From an uncultured Bacilli bacterium (GTDB lineage Bacteria > Bacillota_I > Bacilli_A > RF39 > UBA660), in assembly GCA_934090795.1 (NCBI GenBank), contig CAKOJQ010000001.1, forward strand, positions 62,001 to 126,000: a stretch of 64,000 nucleotides of DNA, written 5' to 3'. A program made the position numbers and the translations under genes. Shown one piece after another: positions 8,469 through 18,002 of this stretch (position 1 is the stretch's first letter; every line of letters begins with the position of its first letter). The notes beneath the pieces were generated by a model. It searched no databases. It was not told where the DNA came from and saw nothing but the letters and a program-made list of their open reading frames with translations.

Positions 8469-9023
8469 TTACACTCTGTTACATCTTACTGTAACCCTAT
8501 TTTTACCGTCTTTGGTACAAGTATATAAAGTTAAATCAAAATCACTTTCAATCATATCCTTAACATCAGTAGATTTAAGTGTTTCTATTAATTCAACTTC
8601 ATAAACATATTTATTATTATTAACATCAATAAAAATAACTTTATCTTTTTGTTTTAATTTATATAAATCACCAAAATGAGCTTTGTAAGAATGTCCACAT
8701 ATAACCAAATTTTTATTTAAATTTCCATAAAATAACGCTGGAGTCTTTTTTAACGAATTATAAGAATAACCATTAGTTATAGGTAAAAATAACTCTAAAG
8801 AAGGAATTTCTATATATCCTATATATTCTTCATTATCTATAATTTTATAATCAAATCCATTATCACTCTTTTGAATATCAATATTATTAATTAGTTCATT
8901 CATAGTTTTATTTACCATTTTAGATGAATAAATATCCTCCATATAATAATATACATAAAGAAATAAAGAAATAGATAATAAAATTATACCTATTCCTAAT
9001 AAAATCTTAGATATCTTGTTCAT
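8469..9023 (-). CDS. Sortase, second enzyme of the pilus locus
   Basis: The 184-residue protein has one N-terminal membrane helix and a sortase fold: ICGHS with catalytic His111, TLYTCT with Cys169 and Arg176 in KNRVTVR. It lacks the C-terminal helix and long N-terminal lid of class C sortases, so it is more like a housekeeping or class B/D type. A likely role is fixing the finished pilus to peptidoglycan, while the class C enzyme polymerises it. It overlaps the minor pilin gene by 17 bp and is last in the operon. The class assignment is tentative. Confidence 0.88.
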   Translation of the reverse strand: MNKISKILLGIGIILLSISLFLYVYYYMEDIYSSKMVNKTMNELINNIDIQKSDNGFDYKIIDNEEYIGYIEIPSLELFLPITNGYSYNSLKKTPALFYGNLNKNLVICGHSYKAHFGDLYKLKQKDKVIFIDVNNNKYVYEVELIETLKSTDVKDMIESDFDLTLYTCTKDGKNRVTVRCNRV

Positions 9024-9894
9024 TTTTAACCTTTAAATTATAAAAGATACCTAACATTATAAATGTAACACCAAATAACCCGATTATTAACGCTAAATAA
9101 TAATTATTACCTGTTTGCACTAATGTTTTTGTATTTGTAATAACAACTGTATTATCTATTTTCTCATATGTTGCAGTATATCCTTTAGGAACATTTATTT
9201 CAAGTATACTATATTCATCACTTTTTTCTAAATCTTCCCAAGTATAACTCCAATTATTATCTTTATTTAATATAATTTGATTAATTAATTCATTATTTTT
9301 ATATAAACCAACTTCGATATATTGAGGTAAATTTTCTTTATCATTTTTATTACTTAAAGGAGTATTCCATATTTTTTTAACAGTAATATCTATTAATCTT
9401 AAAATATCAGTCTTTGGTTTACTGCTTATTTCATAAATAAATTTATTATCTTTTACTTTAGGAATAGTTACTAAGTATGAATTAATACTAGAATAACCTT
9501 TAACCTTATTAGTTTGTTTAACTAAATATAAACCTAACTCTAAATTATCAAACAAAACTATACCATCTTTATTTGTTATTTTTTTCGTAACAATTATATC
9601 ATCATTAAGACAAGAATTAATTTCATTTGTTAATGAAGATGATTCTAAATTATCAAGTGAAGCATTACAAGTTATTTTATCAACATATTCATAAAATAAA
9701 TGATGATCCTTTTCACTAACATTTGCTATTTTATATAAAGTTAATTCTGCTCCTTCTATTGCTTTATTTTCTTCTTTATCTGTTAACGTAATATTTAATT
9801 TACCTTTCTTATTAAAGTCTACACTATAATTATCAGCATAAACATCTATAGAAAATAACATTATTAACATAAATAAATATTTTAAATATTTCAT
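9007..9894 (-). CDS. Minor pilin / pilus anchor with CnaB-type domains
   Basis: The 295-residue protein has a signal peptide (1-20) and two SpaA/CnaB-like beta domains. The first (about 30-165) has the typical GAELTLYKI and VLFDNLELGLYLV strands; the second (about 170-250) has ITVKKIW and YSILEINVPKGY with an E-box glutamate that could form an isopeptide bond. A sorting signal LVQTG (258-262) is followed by a hydrophobic helix and charged tail. LVQTG departs from LPXTG at position 2, as in many pilin-specific signals. Its Shine-Dalgarno AGGAGG is formed by the last two Arg codons of the preceding sortase gene. It is probably the basal or anchoring subunit. Confidence 0.85.
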   Translation of the reverse strand: MKYLKYLFMLIMLFSIDVYADNYSVDFNKKGKLNITLTDKEENKAIEGAELTLYKIANVSEKDHHLFYEYVDKITCNASLDNLESSSLTNEINSCLNDDIIVTKKITNKDGIVLFDNLELGLYLVKQTNKVKGYSSINSYLVTIPKVKDNKFIYEISSKPKTDILRLIDITVKKIWNTPLSNKNDKENLPQYIEVGLYKNNELINQIILNKDNNWSYTWEDLEKSDEYSILEINVPKGYTATYEKIDNTVVITNTKTLVQTGNNYYLALIIGLFGVTFIMLGIFYNLKVKNEQDI

Positions 9895-9896
9895 AT

Positions 9897-10763
9897 TTAC
9901 CTCCTTAGTAAATAATCTTTCCCATTAGGATAAAGATACTTACTATATATATCTTCGTTATTCTTTTTAACAGGTTTTATAATAATAATTAATATTAATA
10001 ATATTATTATAGGTAATGTTAAAATAGGTATAACTATTAATTTGTTAAGTTTAAATCCTTCAGTTGTTATATAAACTTTGTTAATATTATTATCAACTCT
10101 TTTACCTCTTACTAATAACCTATGTGTATTAATTCCATATGGTGTACAAGTTAAAAGAGTTACATAGTCATTATTTTTATCTATTTTTAATTCCTTACTA
10201 CTATTTGGTTTAACTATCGATATTTTGTCAACTTCATATGTTAACACTTCATCTAAAACTGTTATTTTAAAAGTATCTCCTAATTCTAATCTATCTAAAT
10301 CAGAAAATAGTTTAGCAGATGGTAAACCTCTATGTGCTGATAAAACACTATGGGTACCTTTTCCACCTATTGGAAGACTTGTTCCTTCTATATGTCCTAC
10401 GAAACTATTTAATATTTCATTACTTGTACCATGATAAATAGGAATTTCTACTCTTATTTTATCGATAGATAAATATCCAATCATTCCTTCATTATTAACA
10501 TTAAGAACCTTATTATAATTTTTCAAATTATCATAATCTAACAAAGGTTCCTTTAATTTAGACAATTTTTTATTATAATTTATAGCATCTTTTTTTATTT
10601 GTTTAAATTTACCTATATCATAACTATTTAATAAATTTTCATAATTATAAATAGTTTTTGATCCCATCTTTTCATTATAATAATTACTTAAAGTAGGATA
10701 AAAGAGAGTTAAAAGTCCTATGAAAAACAATACAATCATTATAATAGTATTTCTTTTATTCAT
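9897..10763 (-). CDS. Class C (pilin-polymerising) sortase
   Basis: The 288-residue enzyme has an N-terminal membrane helix, the catalytic HRGLP (His144), LLTCTPYG (Cys206) and Arg215 in THRLLVRG, then a C-terminal membrane helix (about 238-262). The two-helix layout and the TLLTCTPYGxNxHR motif are typical of class C sortases, which link pilin subunits covalently outside the membrane. It lies directly behind the major pilin gene, as in known pilus islands. The final codons AGG AGG TAA double as the ribosome-binding site of the next gene. Confidence 0.93.
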   Translation of the reverse strand: MNKRNTIIMIVLFFIGLLTLFYPTLSNYYNEKMGSKTIYNYENLLNSYDIGKFKQIKKDAINYNKKLSKLKEPLLDYDNLKNYNKVLNVNNEGMIGYLSIDKIRVEIPIYHGTSNEILNSFVGHIEGTSLPIGGKGTHSVLSAHRGLPSAKLFSDLDRLELGDTFKITVLDEVLTYEVDKISIVKPNSSKELKIDKNNDYVTLLTCTPYGINTHRLLVRGKRVDNNINKVYITTEGFKLNKLIVIPILTLPIIILLILIIIIKPVKKNNEDIYSKYLYPNGKDYLLRR

Positions 10764-10801
10764 ATTACTTCAACCTCCTCTATATACTTTTACAATTATT
10801 A

Positions 10802-12193
10802 CTAGATATTTTTATATAATCTTAATTTTGTAACTAATACTAATCCACAAATAAGAACTAAAGATAACCCACTTGTAATAAATAGTTTAGTACCAATTCC
10901 ACCTGTTTCAGGTAATTCAGAACCAGTATAGTTAATAACATTAACTCGTGTTCTTTCAATAATAGTAACATTTGTTTTTCCATTAACGTTAAATTCAACT
11001 GGGCTAGTTAATTTATTATATCCTTCTGGACTAACAACTTCCTCTAATTTATAGGAATCTTTATCTAATCCTTCAATAGTAGCTTTACCAGCCTTAATAT
11101 TAGCTCCTATTTCATTTCCAGTAGCAACTATATAAGTATTACTTACTTCATCTTTTAAAACTACTTTTATTTCATTACCATTTTTATCTAATAGTTTAAA
11201 TTCAGCACCTGTTAATTCTACTCCTTCTTTATTTGTTTTAATTATTTCAAATGCATATGTATAAGTAATAGTTTTCTTTTTATCTGTTTCTATATTATTA
11301 CCATATTTTAGGAATGTTTCATTTTTATTTCCATCACCTTCAATAATAGCATCTTTATTTAAAGCTGCAGTATAATATACATCTATATTAGTATTTTTAG
11401 GTTGTTTTAATATAAATTCATCTTTAAATTCAATTACAAATGTATAACCTGTAACATCTGTTTTAACTGTGTAATTAGTACTATCTACAACTTCAGCACC
11501 AATTTTAACTACTACAGAATTATCATTAAATGTTAAACCTTTATCCATTACATCATATAAAACATAACTACCATAACCTGCTCCAGTTGTAATAGTTGAC
11601 TTGTAATTTATAGTACTTCCAATTATATCATCGTTTTCTTTTCCATATACTCCAGTACTATTTTCTAATACATTTTTATCAACATTTGGATTTAATGTAT
11701 TTTTTTCATTAACTGTGGCAGTTGGATTTGTTGTAGTTAAATGAAGTAATGCTCCTACTGATGAATCTACTAAGTAATATCCTAAATCTAAATTATCAAA
11801 CACTACTGAAGTAGAGGTAGCCTTTTTAGTCTTAGTTGGTGTAATAGTAATATTATTATCTTTAGCATATTTATAAGCTTTTTCAGCAAATTCTTTAGCC
11901 CTAGATTTGTCTACTCCATCTTTCCAAACATAATATTTATCCCCATTTTCATTTCTTGCTTCTAAATAATCAGTTGCTCCATCTAAGAATGTTTCCCAAC
12001 CTGAAGCTGCTCTATAAATGTAATGATTATTAACTTTATCATAAGTTTCTAAATCTAATACTTTATAGATATTATAACTTTCATTAACAATTGCTTTGTT
12101 AATCGTTATTGTACCTTTTTCTGCTGCACTAACATTCACAACTGAAAGTACAAGCATGAATAACATACAAATTAATTTTTTAATACTTTTCAT
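10802..12193 (-). CDS. Major pilin (SpaA-type backbone subunit)
   Basis: The 463-residue protein has a signal peptide (1-23), an N-terminal domain with FDNLDLGYYLVD, a middle domain with TLNPNVDKNV, where the lysine is the likely polymerisation residue, and a C-terminal CnaB domain. The CnaB domain carries FEIIKTNKEG and the E-box YKLEEVVSPEGY. The sorting signal LPETG (427-431) is followed by a membrane helix and a short positive tail. Length, domain order and position before the class C sortase all fit a backbone pilin. A GGAAAGGAAG ribosome-binding stretch precedes the ATG. Confidence 0.92.
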   Translation of the reverse strand: MKSIKKLICMLFMLVLSVVNVSAAEKGTITINKAIVNESYNIYKVLDLETYDKVNNHYIYRAASGWETFLDGATDYLEARNENGDKYYVWKDGVDKSRAKEFAEKAYKYAKDNNITITPTKTKKATSTSVVFDNLDLGYYLVDSSVGALLHLTTTNPTATVNEKNTLNPNVDKNVLENSTGVYGKENDDIIGSTINYKSTITTGAGYGSYVLYDVMDKGLTFNDNSVVVKIGAEVVDSTNYTVKTDVTGYTFVIEFKDEFILKQPKNTNIDVYYTAALNKDAIIEGDGNKNETFLKYGNNIETDKKKTITYTYAFEIIKTNKEGVELTGAEFKLLDKNGNEIKVVLKDEVSNTYIVATGNEIGANIKAGKATIEGLDKDSYKLEEVVSPEGYNKLTSPVEFNVNGKTNVTIIERTRVNVINYTGSELPETGGIGTKLFITSGLSLVLICGLVLVTKLRLYKNI

Positions 12194-12217
12194 TTTCTTC
12201 TTCCTTTCCTTTCTTAG

Positions 12218-14458
12218 TTAATCCTTTTTTAAGATATTAACTGATATATACAAAATAGGTATTAAAAGTAATAATGTCCCTATTATTGCTAATATTAGCA
12301 TTCCACTACTACCTGTTCCAGGCATTACGTAGCCTGAAGAATTAATAAATTTAATTTTCATATTATCTTCAAGTGTATTATTTTCTAATTCTTTATCATT
12401 AAATTTCTTTATATCCCCATCATTGACTTGATACTTAACATTAAAACCATCAATATTCAATTCTTTAATATTAAAATTTATTTTGATTGGTAATTCTTTA
12501 ATTGTTATTGATTCATTATGTTTAAGCTTAAATGTAGCAACACCATCTACAAAAATTATTTCTTCATTAGAAGAGTCTTTTCCATTAGTAGTTCTAATAA
12601 CTTGATAAGTTCTATTTAATTTTTCATCTTTATATGTTGCATTTATTTCAAAATCAAATGATTTGTTAGTTGTTATATTTTTTACTTCTTTAATTATAAC
12701 CAAATCTTTAGTATTAATATTATTTATAACGGTACTATTTTCGATATTATGTGTTGTTTTACCATAACTAACATTTACGTCATAAACTGTTTCATTTAAG
12801 GTATGATAATCATCTGTTTTTACTTCCTTTAATTTATAACTATGACCAGATGGTATATTGTTAAATATTACTTTACCATTAGAATTTGAGGTACTAGTTA
12901 ATTTAAAGTTAGCATTCATATGCTTTCTTTCATTTTTACATGGACAATCATCAGCATGAATAAGTTCAAAACCCGCACCACTTACAATTTGTTCATTATA
13001 GCTTGATTTTTTAGTAAATTCCAATGTTCCTAAATATCCTTCTACTTTAGGTATTTTAAAATCTATTTCACCTTCACGCGATTTGTTATTTTCCTTAACA
13101 ATATAATTTAATGTTGTTTTACCATTAGTTTCATAAGCATTTCCTACAATAAAATCAGTTAATTCATTTTTTAATCTAACTCGATATTTTAATGTATATG
13201 TATATTTATTATTTTCATATGTTGAAGTAGAATTTTTTAAATCCCATTTAATGGTATCATTACTTGTGTCAAATGTTGCCGTATTTGGATAATTGCTCGT
13301 TTTTGTTACAGAGTCTGACAAAACATTATTTTCGCCATATATTCCTATAAAACCAATTGTTTTAGGTGTCTTACTATTATTCATCGGATCTTCAGTCACC
13401 CATGTAGCTTCAGATAAAATCATTATTTGTTGGAATATTGAATTAAATGCATCTGACATAGCAGATTGATTATTAACATCATAATAATGACCGGAACCAA
13501 TACTATTTTTTAACCAATTCTTATATGCTTTATCACTTGTTGCACTTCCAATTTCATATATTTCAGATGTTCTATCTACTACTGAATGTTTTTTCCCATT
13601 AGTTTGATCTATATATTTTTTTATTGTTTGTCCACCAATTCCTACACCTACTGAATAAATTTCAATTCCACTATTTTTTATAGTTGTAGCCATTTTTCTA
13701 GCTCTTATTGCTGCCTCATCGCTATAACTAGTTCCATAAGAACAAGATTTATTTAAAACTCTATCTTTAAAACGATTGCCATCATAAGTATCATATCCTT
13801 GATATTGAGAACCATCTTTTATATATGTTGTTGGAAATCCATCCGATAGAAATAATATAAACTTTTTACTAGCTGATGATTTGCTCAACATATCATTTGC
13901 TCTTTTTAATCCGGATTCAATATTAGTAAAACGTTTATTATGAGGTTCTAATTTTGTAACAATATTTTTACTTATTTCTTTTTCAATAGTAGATTTTAGT
14001 GATTCTTTATTATTTGCGTTACAATCTTGAAAATCAAATATTGAATAAGAATCAGAGTTAAATGCAACAAATCCTAACTTTCTTTCAATGTTATCATTAG
14101 ATTGTTTAGCAAATTTATCAATAAATTCGTAACTTGCTTTTTTTGCTTCTGCTAATCTAGTAGAACTACCTAGAGCCTCTGTCATCGTATTTGAAATATC
14201 TAAAACAATAACAACTGCTAAATCAGGTTCAACAGCTTTTTCTTTAGTTTCAACTGTTAATGTTATATCAAAATAATTTTCTAATTCTGAAGGTGATATT
14301 GTCTTACTTATTGTTATTCCATCATTTTTATTTGATGTTTCACCACCCACATTTTTTATTTGTTGTTCATTACTAGCCGCCCAAACACTTAGAATCGGAT
14401 TAAATGCTATTATGAAAGTTAAAATTAATCCTAAAAGTCTTTTTAATATTTTTTTCAT
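12218..14458 (-). CDS. Pilus tip adhesin with von Willebrand factor A domain
   Basis: The 746-residue protein has a signal peptide (1-28) and a large vWA domain (about 80-350). The domain carries a MIDAS-like DISNTM (last Ser replaced by Thr) and a FLSDGFPTT strand. CnaB-like domains follow, with the typical GYLGTLEFTKKS and SGAGFELI starts, and the sorting signal MPGTG (712-716) with a helix and KKD tail ends the protein. A close Cys pair (CPC, about residue 500) is unusual for a pilin domain. By analogy with RrgA/GBS104-type proteins it should sit at the pilus tip and bind host or matrix ligands; the ligand is unknown. Confidence 0.9.
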   Translation of the reverse strand: MKKILKRLLGLILTFIIAFNPILSVWAASNEQQIKNVGGETSNKNDGITISKTISPSELENYFDITLTVETKEKAVEPDLAVVIVLDISNTMTEALGSSTRLAEAKKASYEFIDKFAKQSNDNIERKLGFVAFNSDSYSIFDFQDCNANNKESLKSTIEKEISKNIVTKLEPHNKRFTNIESGLKRANDMLSKSSASKKFILFLSDGFPTTYIKDGSQYQGYDTYDGNRFKDRVLNKSCSYGTSYSDEAAIRARKMATTIKNSGIEIYSVGVGIGGQTIKKYIDQTNGKKHSVVDRTSEIYEIGSATSDKAYKNWLKNSIGSGHYYDVNNQSAMSDAFNSIFQQIMILSEATWVTEDPMNNSKTPKTIGFIGIYGENNVLSDSVTKTSNYPNTATFDTSNDTIKWDLKNSTSTYENNKYTYTLKYRVRLKNELTDFIVGNAYETNGKTTLNYIVKENNKSREGEIDFKIPKVEGYLGTLEFTKKSSYNEQIVSGAGFELIHADDCPCKNERKHMNANFKLTSTSNSNGKVIFNNIPSGHSYKLKEVKTDDYHTLNETVYDVNVSYGKTTHNIENSTVINNINTKDLVIIKEVKNITTNKSFDFEINATYKDEKLNRTYQVIRTTNGKDSSNEEIIFVDGVATFKLKHNESITIKELPIKINFNIKELNIDGFNVKYQVNDGDIKKFNDKELENNTLEDNMKIKFINSSGYVMPGTGSSGMLILAIIGTLLLLIPILYISVNILKKD

Positions 14459-14478
14459 AAAACCTCCCTGATAAAATA

Positions 14479-15066
14479 TTATATGAATTTAATATTATTA
14501 ATTGGATAAATTTTCAAAATAACTTTTCCAATTATATCACTTTCTTTAACCGAACCAATCTCTTCTATTCTTGAATCAAAAATATTATCTCTTACATCAC
14601 TTAGCACAAATATTGAATTAGCTGGAACTTGTAAAGGAAAACTAACATTTGAATTTCCTTTTTTTAATTCTTTAACATAATCTTCTTGTATTAAAGAACC
14701 ATTAATATAAACGTTCCCACTAACATCTATGTTTACATAATCCCCACTTATTCCAATAACTCTTTTTATTAATATCTTATTACCGTGATAAAACGCTACT
14801 ACATCTCCTTGTTTAAATTTATTTGTTTTATAGGTTAAAACAATGTCTCCATCATTTATTAAAGGAATCATACTTGAATTAGTAACTTCAACTACAGGCA
14901 TAAATATTGTTGTAATAATTGAGCCTATAGCTAATATTATAATCAATACAAATAATGTATTTATAAGTATTTTACTAAAACTATTCTTATATTTTTCTTT
15001 ATTTAATTCTTTTTTTATATCATCAATAGATAAATCGTCATAATTAAAATCTTTTTTATTTTTCAT
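14479..15066 (-). CDS. Signal peptidase I dedicated to the pilus locus
   Basis: The 195-residue protein has a cytosolic charged N-terminus, a membrane helix (about 33-57) and the Ser-Lys catalytic pair of bacterial type I signal peptidases: Ser65 in NSSMIPL and Lys101 in ILIKRVIGISGD. Conserved SDVRDNIFDSR is near the end. Having Lys rather than His marks the bacterial type instead of the SipW/ER type. Start and preceding stop overlap as ATGA. Within the pilus operon it probably cleaves or assists folding of pilins, as SipA-like proteins do. Confidence 0.9.
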   Translation of the reverse strand: MKNKKDFNYDDLSIDDIKKELNKEKYKNSFSKILINTLFVLIIILAIGSIITTIFMPVVEVTNSSMIPLINDGDIVLTYKTNKFKQGDVVAFYHGNKILIKRVIGISGDYVNIDVSGNVYINGSLIQEDYVKELKKGNSNVSFPLQVPANSIFVLSDVRDNIFDSRIEEIGSVKESDIIGKVILKIYPINNIKFI

Positions 15067-15422
15067 TTTAATTTACCTTTTTTAATTGGTGAGTTTTTAA
15101 TTGTAACCTTCACTTTTTTTATATTATTACTCTTTGATAATTCAGTACACTTATTTTTTGTTTCCTTAATCATTTCTTCACATCTATCCTTAACATTACT
15201 AACGTAATCGTCAATAGATTTTTGGGCATCTTCAAATATATTATTCAATTTAAGTGCAGCTTCGGCAATAGATCCTGATTCTTTAATATTTATTTTTTTA
15301 GATTCCAATTCTTTATTAATTTCTATTATTTCATCTTCTAGTTCTTTAATCCTAGTTGCTTGTTTTAATAAAAGTTCTAATAAATCTTTTCTTTTAAATT
15401 TTCGCAAATCTTGTTTTTCCAT
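15063..15422 (-). CDS. Coiled-coil protein heading the pilus operon
   Basis: The 119-residue protein starts MEKQDLRKFKRKDLLELLLKQ, then has a coiled coil (about 20-45, IKELEDEIIEINKELE) followed by GSIAEAALKLNNIFEDAQKSIDDY and a basic tail. This pattern occurs in small coiled-coil proteins near sortase loci in Firmicutes, sometimes mislabelled DNA repair protein; their role is unknown. The start at 15422 is chosen because GGGAGG lies 8 nt upstream; a longer reading would start inside the leader. It overlaps the signal peptidase start by 4 bp (ATGA). Confidence 0.8.
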   Translation of the reverse strand: MEKQDLRKFKRKDLLELLLKQATRIKELEDEIIEINKELESKKINIKESGSIAEAALKLNNIFEDAQKSIDDYVSNVKDRCEEMIKETKNKCTELSKSNNIKKVKVTIKNSPIKKGKLK

Positions 15423-15471
15423 AACCACAACCTCCCACCAATTTTTAGCAAACATTTCTTGTTAGTTATTT

Positions 15472-15500
15472 ATACTAAAGAAAAATTATGAATTTGTCAA
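15472..15500 (-). promoter_or_regulatory. Promoter of the pilus operon
   Basis: A consensus TTGACA -35 box (15495-15500) is followed after 17 bp by TAGTAT (15472-15477) on the minus strand, about 50 bp upstream of the first pilus gene. Confidence 0.7.
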
Positions 15501-15583
15501 TTGAATTTTCGCAATTTTTTAATAAATTTATAATTTATAGATACTTCTTATAAATATTAGTTATTTATTAAAAAAATATGCAT

Positions 15584-15614
15584 AAAAAAATCAATGAAGA
15601 ATTCTCCACTGATT
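15584..15614 (-). terminator. Rho-independent terminator after whiA
   Basis: AATCAGTG/CATTGATT (one G-U pair) extended by three inner pairs around an AATT loop, followed by seven T on the minus strand. It lies at the whiA stop. Confidence 0.85.
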
Positions 15615-15616
15615 AA

Positions 15617-16519
15617 TTATTTTTCTTTGTGTTTCTTTACAATTTCATTTAATTTTCTAAAATGATGATTTATACCTGATTTAGTTATCGATTTATCAGT
15701 TTCCAACGATACTATCTTAGCAAGTTCGTCCATAGAAGTGTCAGGATATTTTAATTTATACTCTAATATTTCTTTAGTACGATCATCTAAAAGAACCATT
15801 AAATCATTTTCTTTTAAATAAATTATATTATTAACAATTACAGTACTATTTTTTAAACTTTTTTCTAAATTAGCTTGTTCACAATTATTTAATCTATTAA
15901 CCATATTTTTATGATCTTTATATATTCTTATATCCTCAAAGTAAAATAAAGCATTAATAGCATTTAAATATTTAATAAAGTCACTTATTTGTTCACTCTT
16001 CTTAATATATACCATATATTCATGTTCTCTTTTGATTATTTTACTATCAAATTTTAAATAATGAAGTAATTTGTTTATTATTTTAGCCATAGTCTCTTCT
16101 TTAACCAAAAATTCTAAATGATAAACATTCTTTTTAGGATCATTAATACTACCACTTGATAAAAACACGCCTTTTAAAAAAGCAACTTTTTCTTCTTTAC
16201 TACCATTTAAAATATTATCTATTGTATTATCAATATCATTAACAATAGTATCTATTTTATTTTTTATTTCTAATATATATATATTTCTTTTCTTAAATCT
16301 TTTAATAGTTCTTGATGTTAAATGAATATCAACATTATAAAATTGTTTTAAAAGTTTAAATATCCATCTAGCAGTAGAAGCATTTTCGGTATATATTATT
16401 ATGCTTTTATCAGTTATTTCACTATTTAATTTTAAATAAATACATAATGAGATTAATGCATCTGGTGAAGCATAATTATCTTTTGTAATTTCATCTTTGA
16501 TTTGAGTAGTAAAGGTCAT
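15617..16519 (-). CDS. whiA: WhiA-family DNA-binding protein
   Basis: The 300-residue protein has the WhiA layout: an N-terminal LAGLIDADG-like domain degenerate for nuclease activity (FLKGVFLSSGSINDPKK) and a C-terminal helix-turn-helix ending SMDELAKIVS...KSGINHHFRKLNEI. WhiA is linked to cell division and chromosome segregation in Bacillus and to sporulation in Streptomyces. It lies 17 bp behind gpsA. In Bacillus whiA usually follows yvcJ and yvcK; these neighbours are absent here. Confidence 0.93.
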   Translation of the reverse strand: MTFTTQIKDEITKDNYASPDALISLCIYLKLNSEITDKSIIIYTENASTARWIFKLLKQFYNVDIHLTSRTIKRFKKRNIYILEIKNKIDTIVNDIDNTIDNILNGSKEEKVAFLKGVFLSSGSINDPKKNVYHLEFLVKEETMAKIINKLLHYLKFDSKIIKREHEYMVYIKKSEQISDFIKYLNAINALFYFEDIRIYKDHKNMVNRLNNCEQANLEKSLKNSTVIVNNIIYLKENDLMVLLDDRTKEILEYKLKYPDTSMDELAKIVSLETDKSITKSGINHHFRKLNEIVKKHKEK

Positions 16520-16535
16520 TTAAATCACTTCTTTT

Positions 16536-17513
16536 CTATTTTTTATTTATTAATAAAGTTACTAATAACTTAGGATCATCATTATTAACAATTATTTTAT
16601 ATATTACATCAATTATTGGCATTTTAATTTTTTTCTTCTTAACTAATTTATAAATACTTTTTAAAGTATAATATCCCTCAACTGTATTATCTTGTAAAAA
16701 TTTATCTTGTTCTTCTTTAGGTGCACCACTTCCAACTAATTTTCCAAACTTAAAATTACGGCTTTTGGGTGATGTACATGTTAAAAGTAAATCTCCTACA
16801 CCTGCAAATGACAAGCAAGTTTTTGGATTTCCCCCTAATGCTTTAATAAGTTCTTTAATATCGTTTAAAGACTCAGTTATCAAAAAACTTTGAGTAGATT
16901 CTGGATAATTCATACCATCCAACATACCTGCAGCTAAAGCAATAACATTTTTAATACTTCCACATATTTGAACACCAATTAAATCTGTTGTTTCCCTTAA
17001 CTTAACCGAATCACTAATTAAAGACTGTTTAATTAGTTTAATAGATTTTTTACTAAGAGAAGCAATAGATAAACCAACCGGATAACTATTTGCCATATCA
17101 ACAGCAAATGATGGTCCTGAAATAATAGCAATATGTTTAGTTTTTAATTTTTCATAAGCAATATCACTTAAAAATTTACAGCTTACATTTTCAATACCTT
17201 TTGATGCAATACATACTATAGTTTTTTTATTTATATAAGGATTAATTTTATCACATATTTCCCCAACATAATGTGCTGTTGTCATTATAAAAATTATATC
17301 TTTATTTAAACATACCTCTTTAATATCATTAGTTAATTTAATTTCTTTAGGTATTTCAACACCATTTATTAAACTCTTAATTCTATTATTTTCCTTATAA
17401 AATTTATATTTATCTTCATTTTCAGTCCACATTATAACATCATTATTATTTTTTAATAACATCATAGCCATAGCCTGACCATAGGCACCTGTTCCAATTA
17501 GTCCAATATTCAT
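16536..17513 (-). CDS. gpsA: Glycerol-3-phosphate dehydrogenase [NAD(P)+]
   Basis: The 325-residue enzyme reduces dihydroxyacetone phosphate to sn-glycerol-3-phosphate for phospholipid synthesis. The N-terminal Rossmann motif GLIGTGAYGQAMA, the substrate loop SGPSFAVDMA and the catalytic helix KNVIALAAGMLDGM are all present, together with AGVGDLLLTCTSPKSRNFKFG. Length is normal. It precedes whiA in a two-gene unit and is divergent from the HIT gene. Confidence 0.96.
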   Translation of the reverse strand: MNIGLIGTGAYGQAMAMMLLKNNNDVIMWTENEDKYKFYKENNRIKSLINGVEIPKEIKLTNDIKEVCLNKDIIFIMTTAHYVGEICDKINPYINKKTIVCIASKGIENVSCKFLSDIAYEKLKTKHIAIISGPSFAVDMANSYPVGLSIASLSKKSIKLIKQSLISDSVKLRETTDLIGVQICGSIKNVIALAAGMLDGMNYPESTQSFLITESLNDIKELIKALGGNPKTCLSFAGVGDLLLTCTSPKSRNFKFGKLVGSGAPKEEQDKFLQDNTVEGYYTLKSIYKLVKKKKIKMPIIDVIYKIIVNNDDPKLLVTLLINKK

Positions 17514-17618
17514 AAACTCTCTCTTTCTAACAACAAAAAGTATATCATAATAATTTTATTTAATCTATTAAGTATATTTATTTATTAAAATTTATGATAA
17601 GATTAATTTGGTGATAAA

Positions 17619-17993
17619 ATGGATTGTTTATTTTGTAAAATAAATAAAAATGAATGTAATTCTTTATGTATTTATGAAGATGATATTGTTAAAGTAATAC
17701 TAGATGCTTATCCTGATGCTAATGGTCACACTTTAATTATACCCAAAAAACATATTACAGATATTGATGAAATGGATAATGAAACTTTAGGTCACATTAA
17801 TGATGTTGCTAAAAAAATGCGTAAATTGTTATTTGATGCATTAAATCCAGATGGTATGGTATTCTTAGTTAACTATGGAATGACTCAAGTTATTAAACAT
17901 TATCATTTACATTTAATTCCTGTTTATAAGAAGAAACAAGAAATAATTAATCGAAATGTTATTTTTGAAAAAATAATGAATGTAAATAAATAG
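17619..17993 (+). CDS. HIT-family nucleotide hydrolase
   Basis: The 124-residue protein has the N-terminal zinc-type CLFCKI motif and the histidine triad HYHLHLIP, with NGHTLIIPKKH in the middle. HIT proteins hydrolyse or transfer nucleotides from substrates such as dinucleoside polyphosphates or AMP-N conjugates. It is about 15 residues shorter than usual at the C-terminus. A GGTGAT Shine-Dalgarno sequence precedes the ATG. It stands alone, facing the type I toxin locus. Confidence 0.9.
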   Translation: MDCLFCKINKNECNSLCIYEDDIVKVILDAYPDANGHTLIIPKKHITDIDEMDNETLGHINDVAKKMRKLLFDALNPDGMVFLVNYGMTQVIKHYHLHLIPVYKKKQEIINRNVIFEKIMNVNK

Positions 17994-18002
17994 ATAAAAA
18001 TA

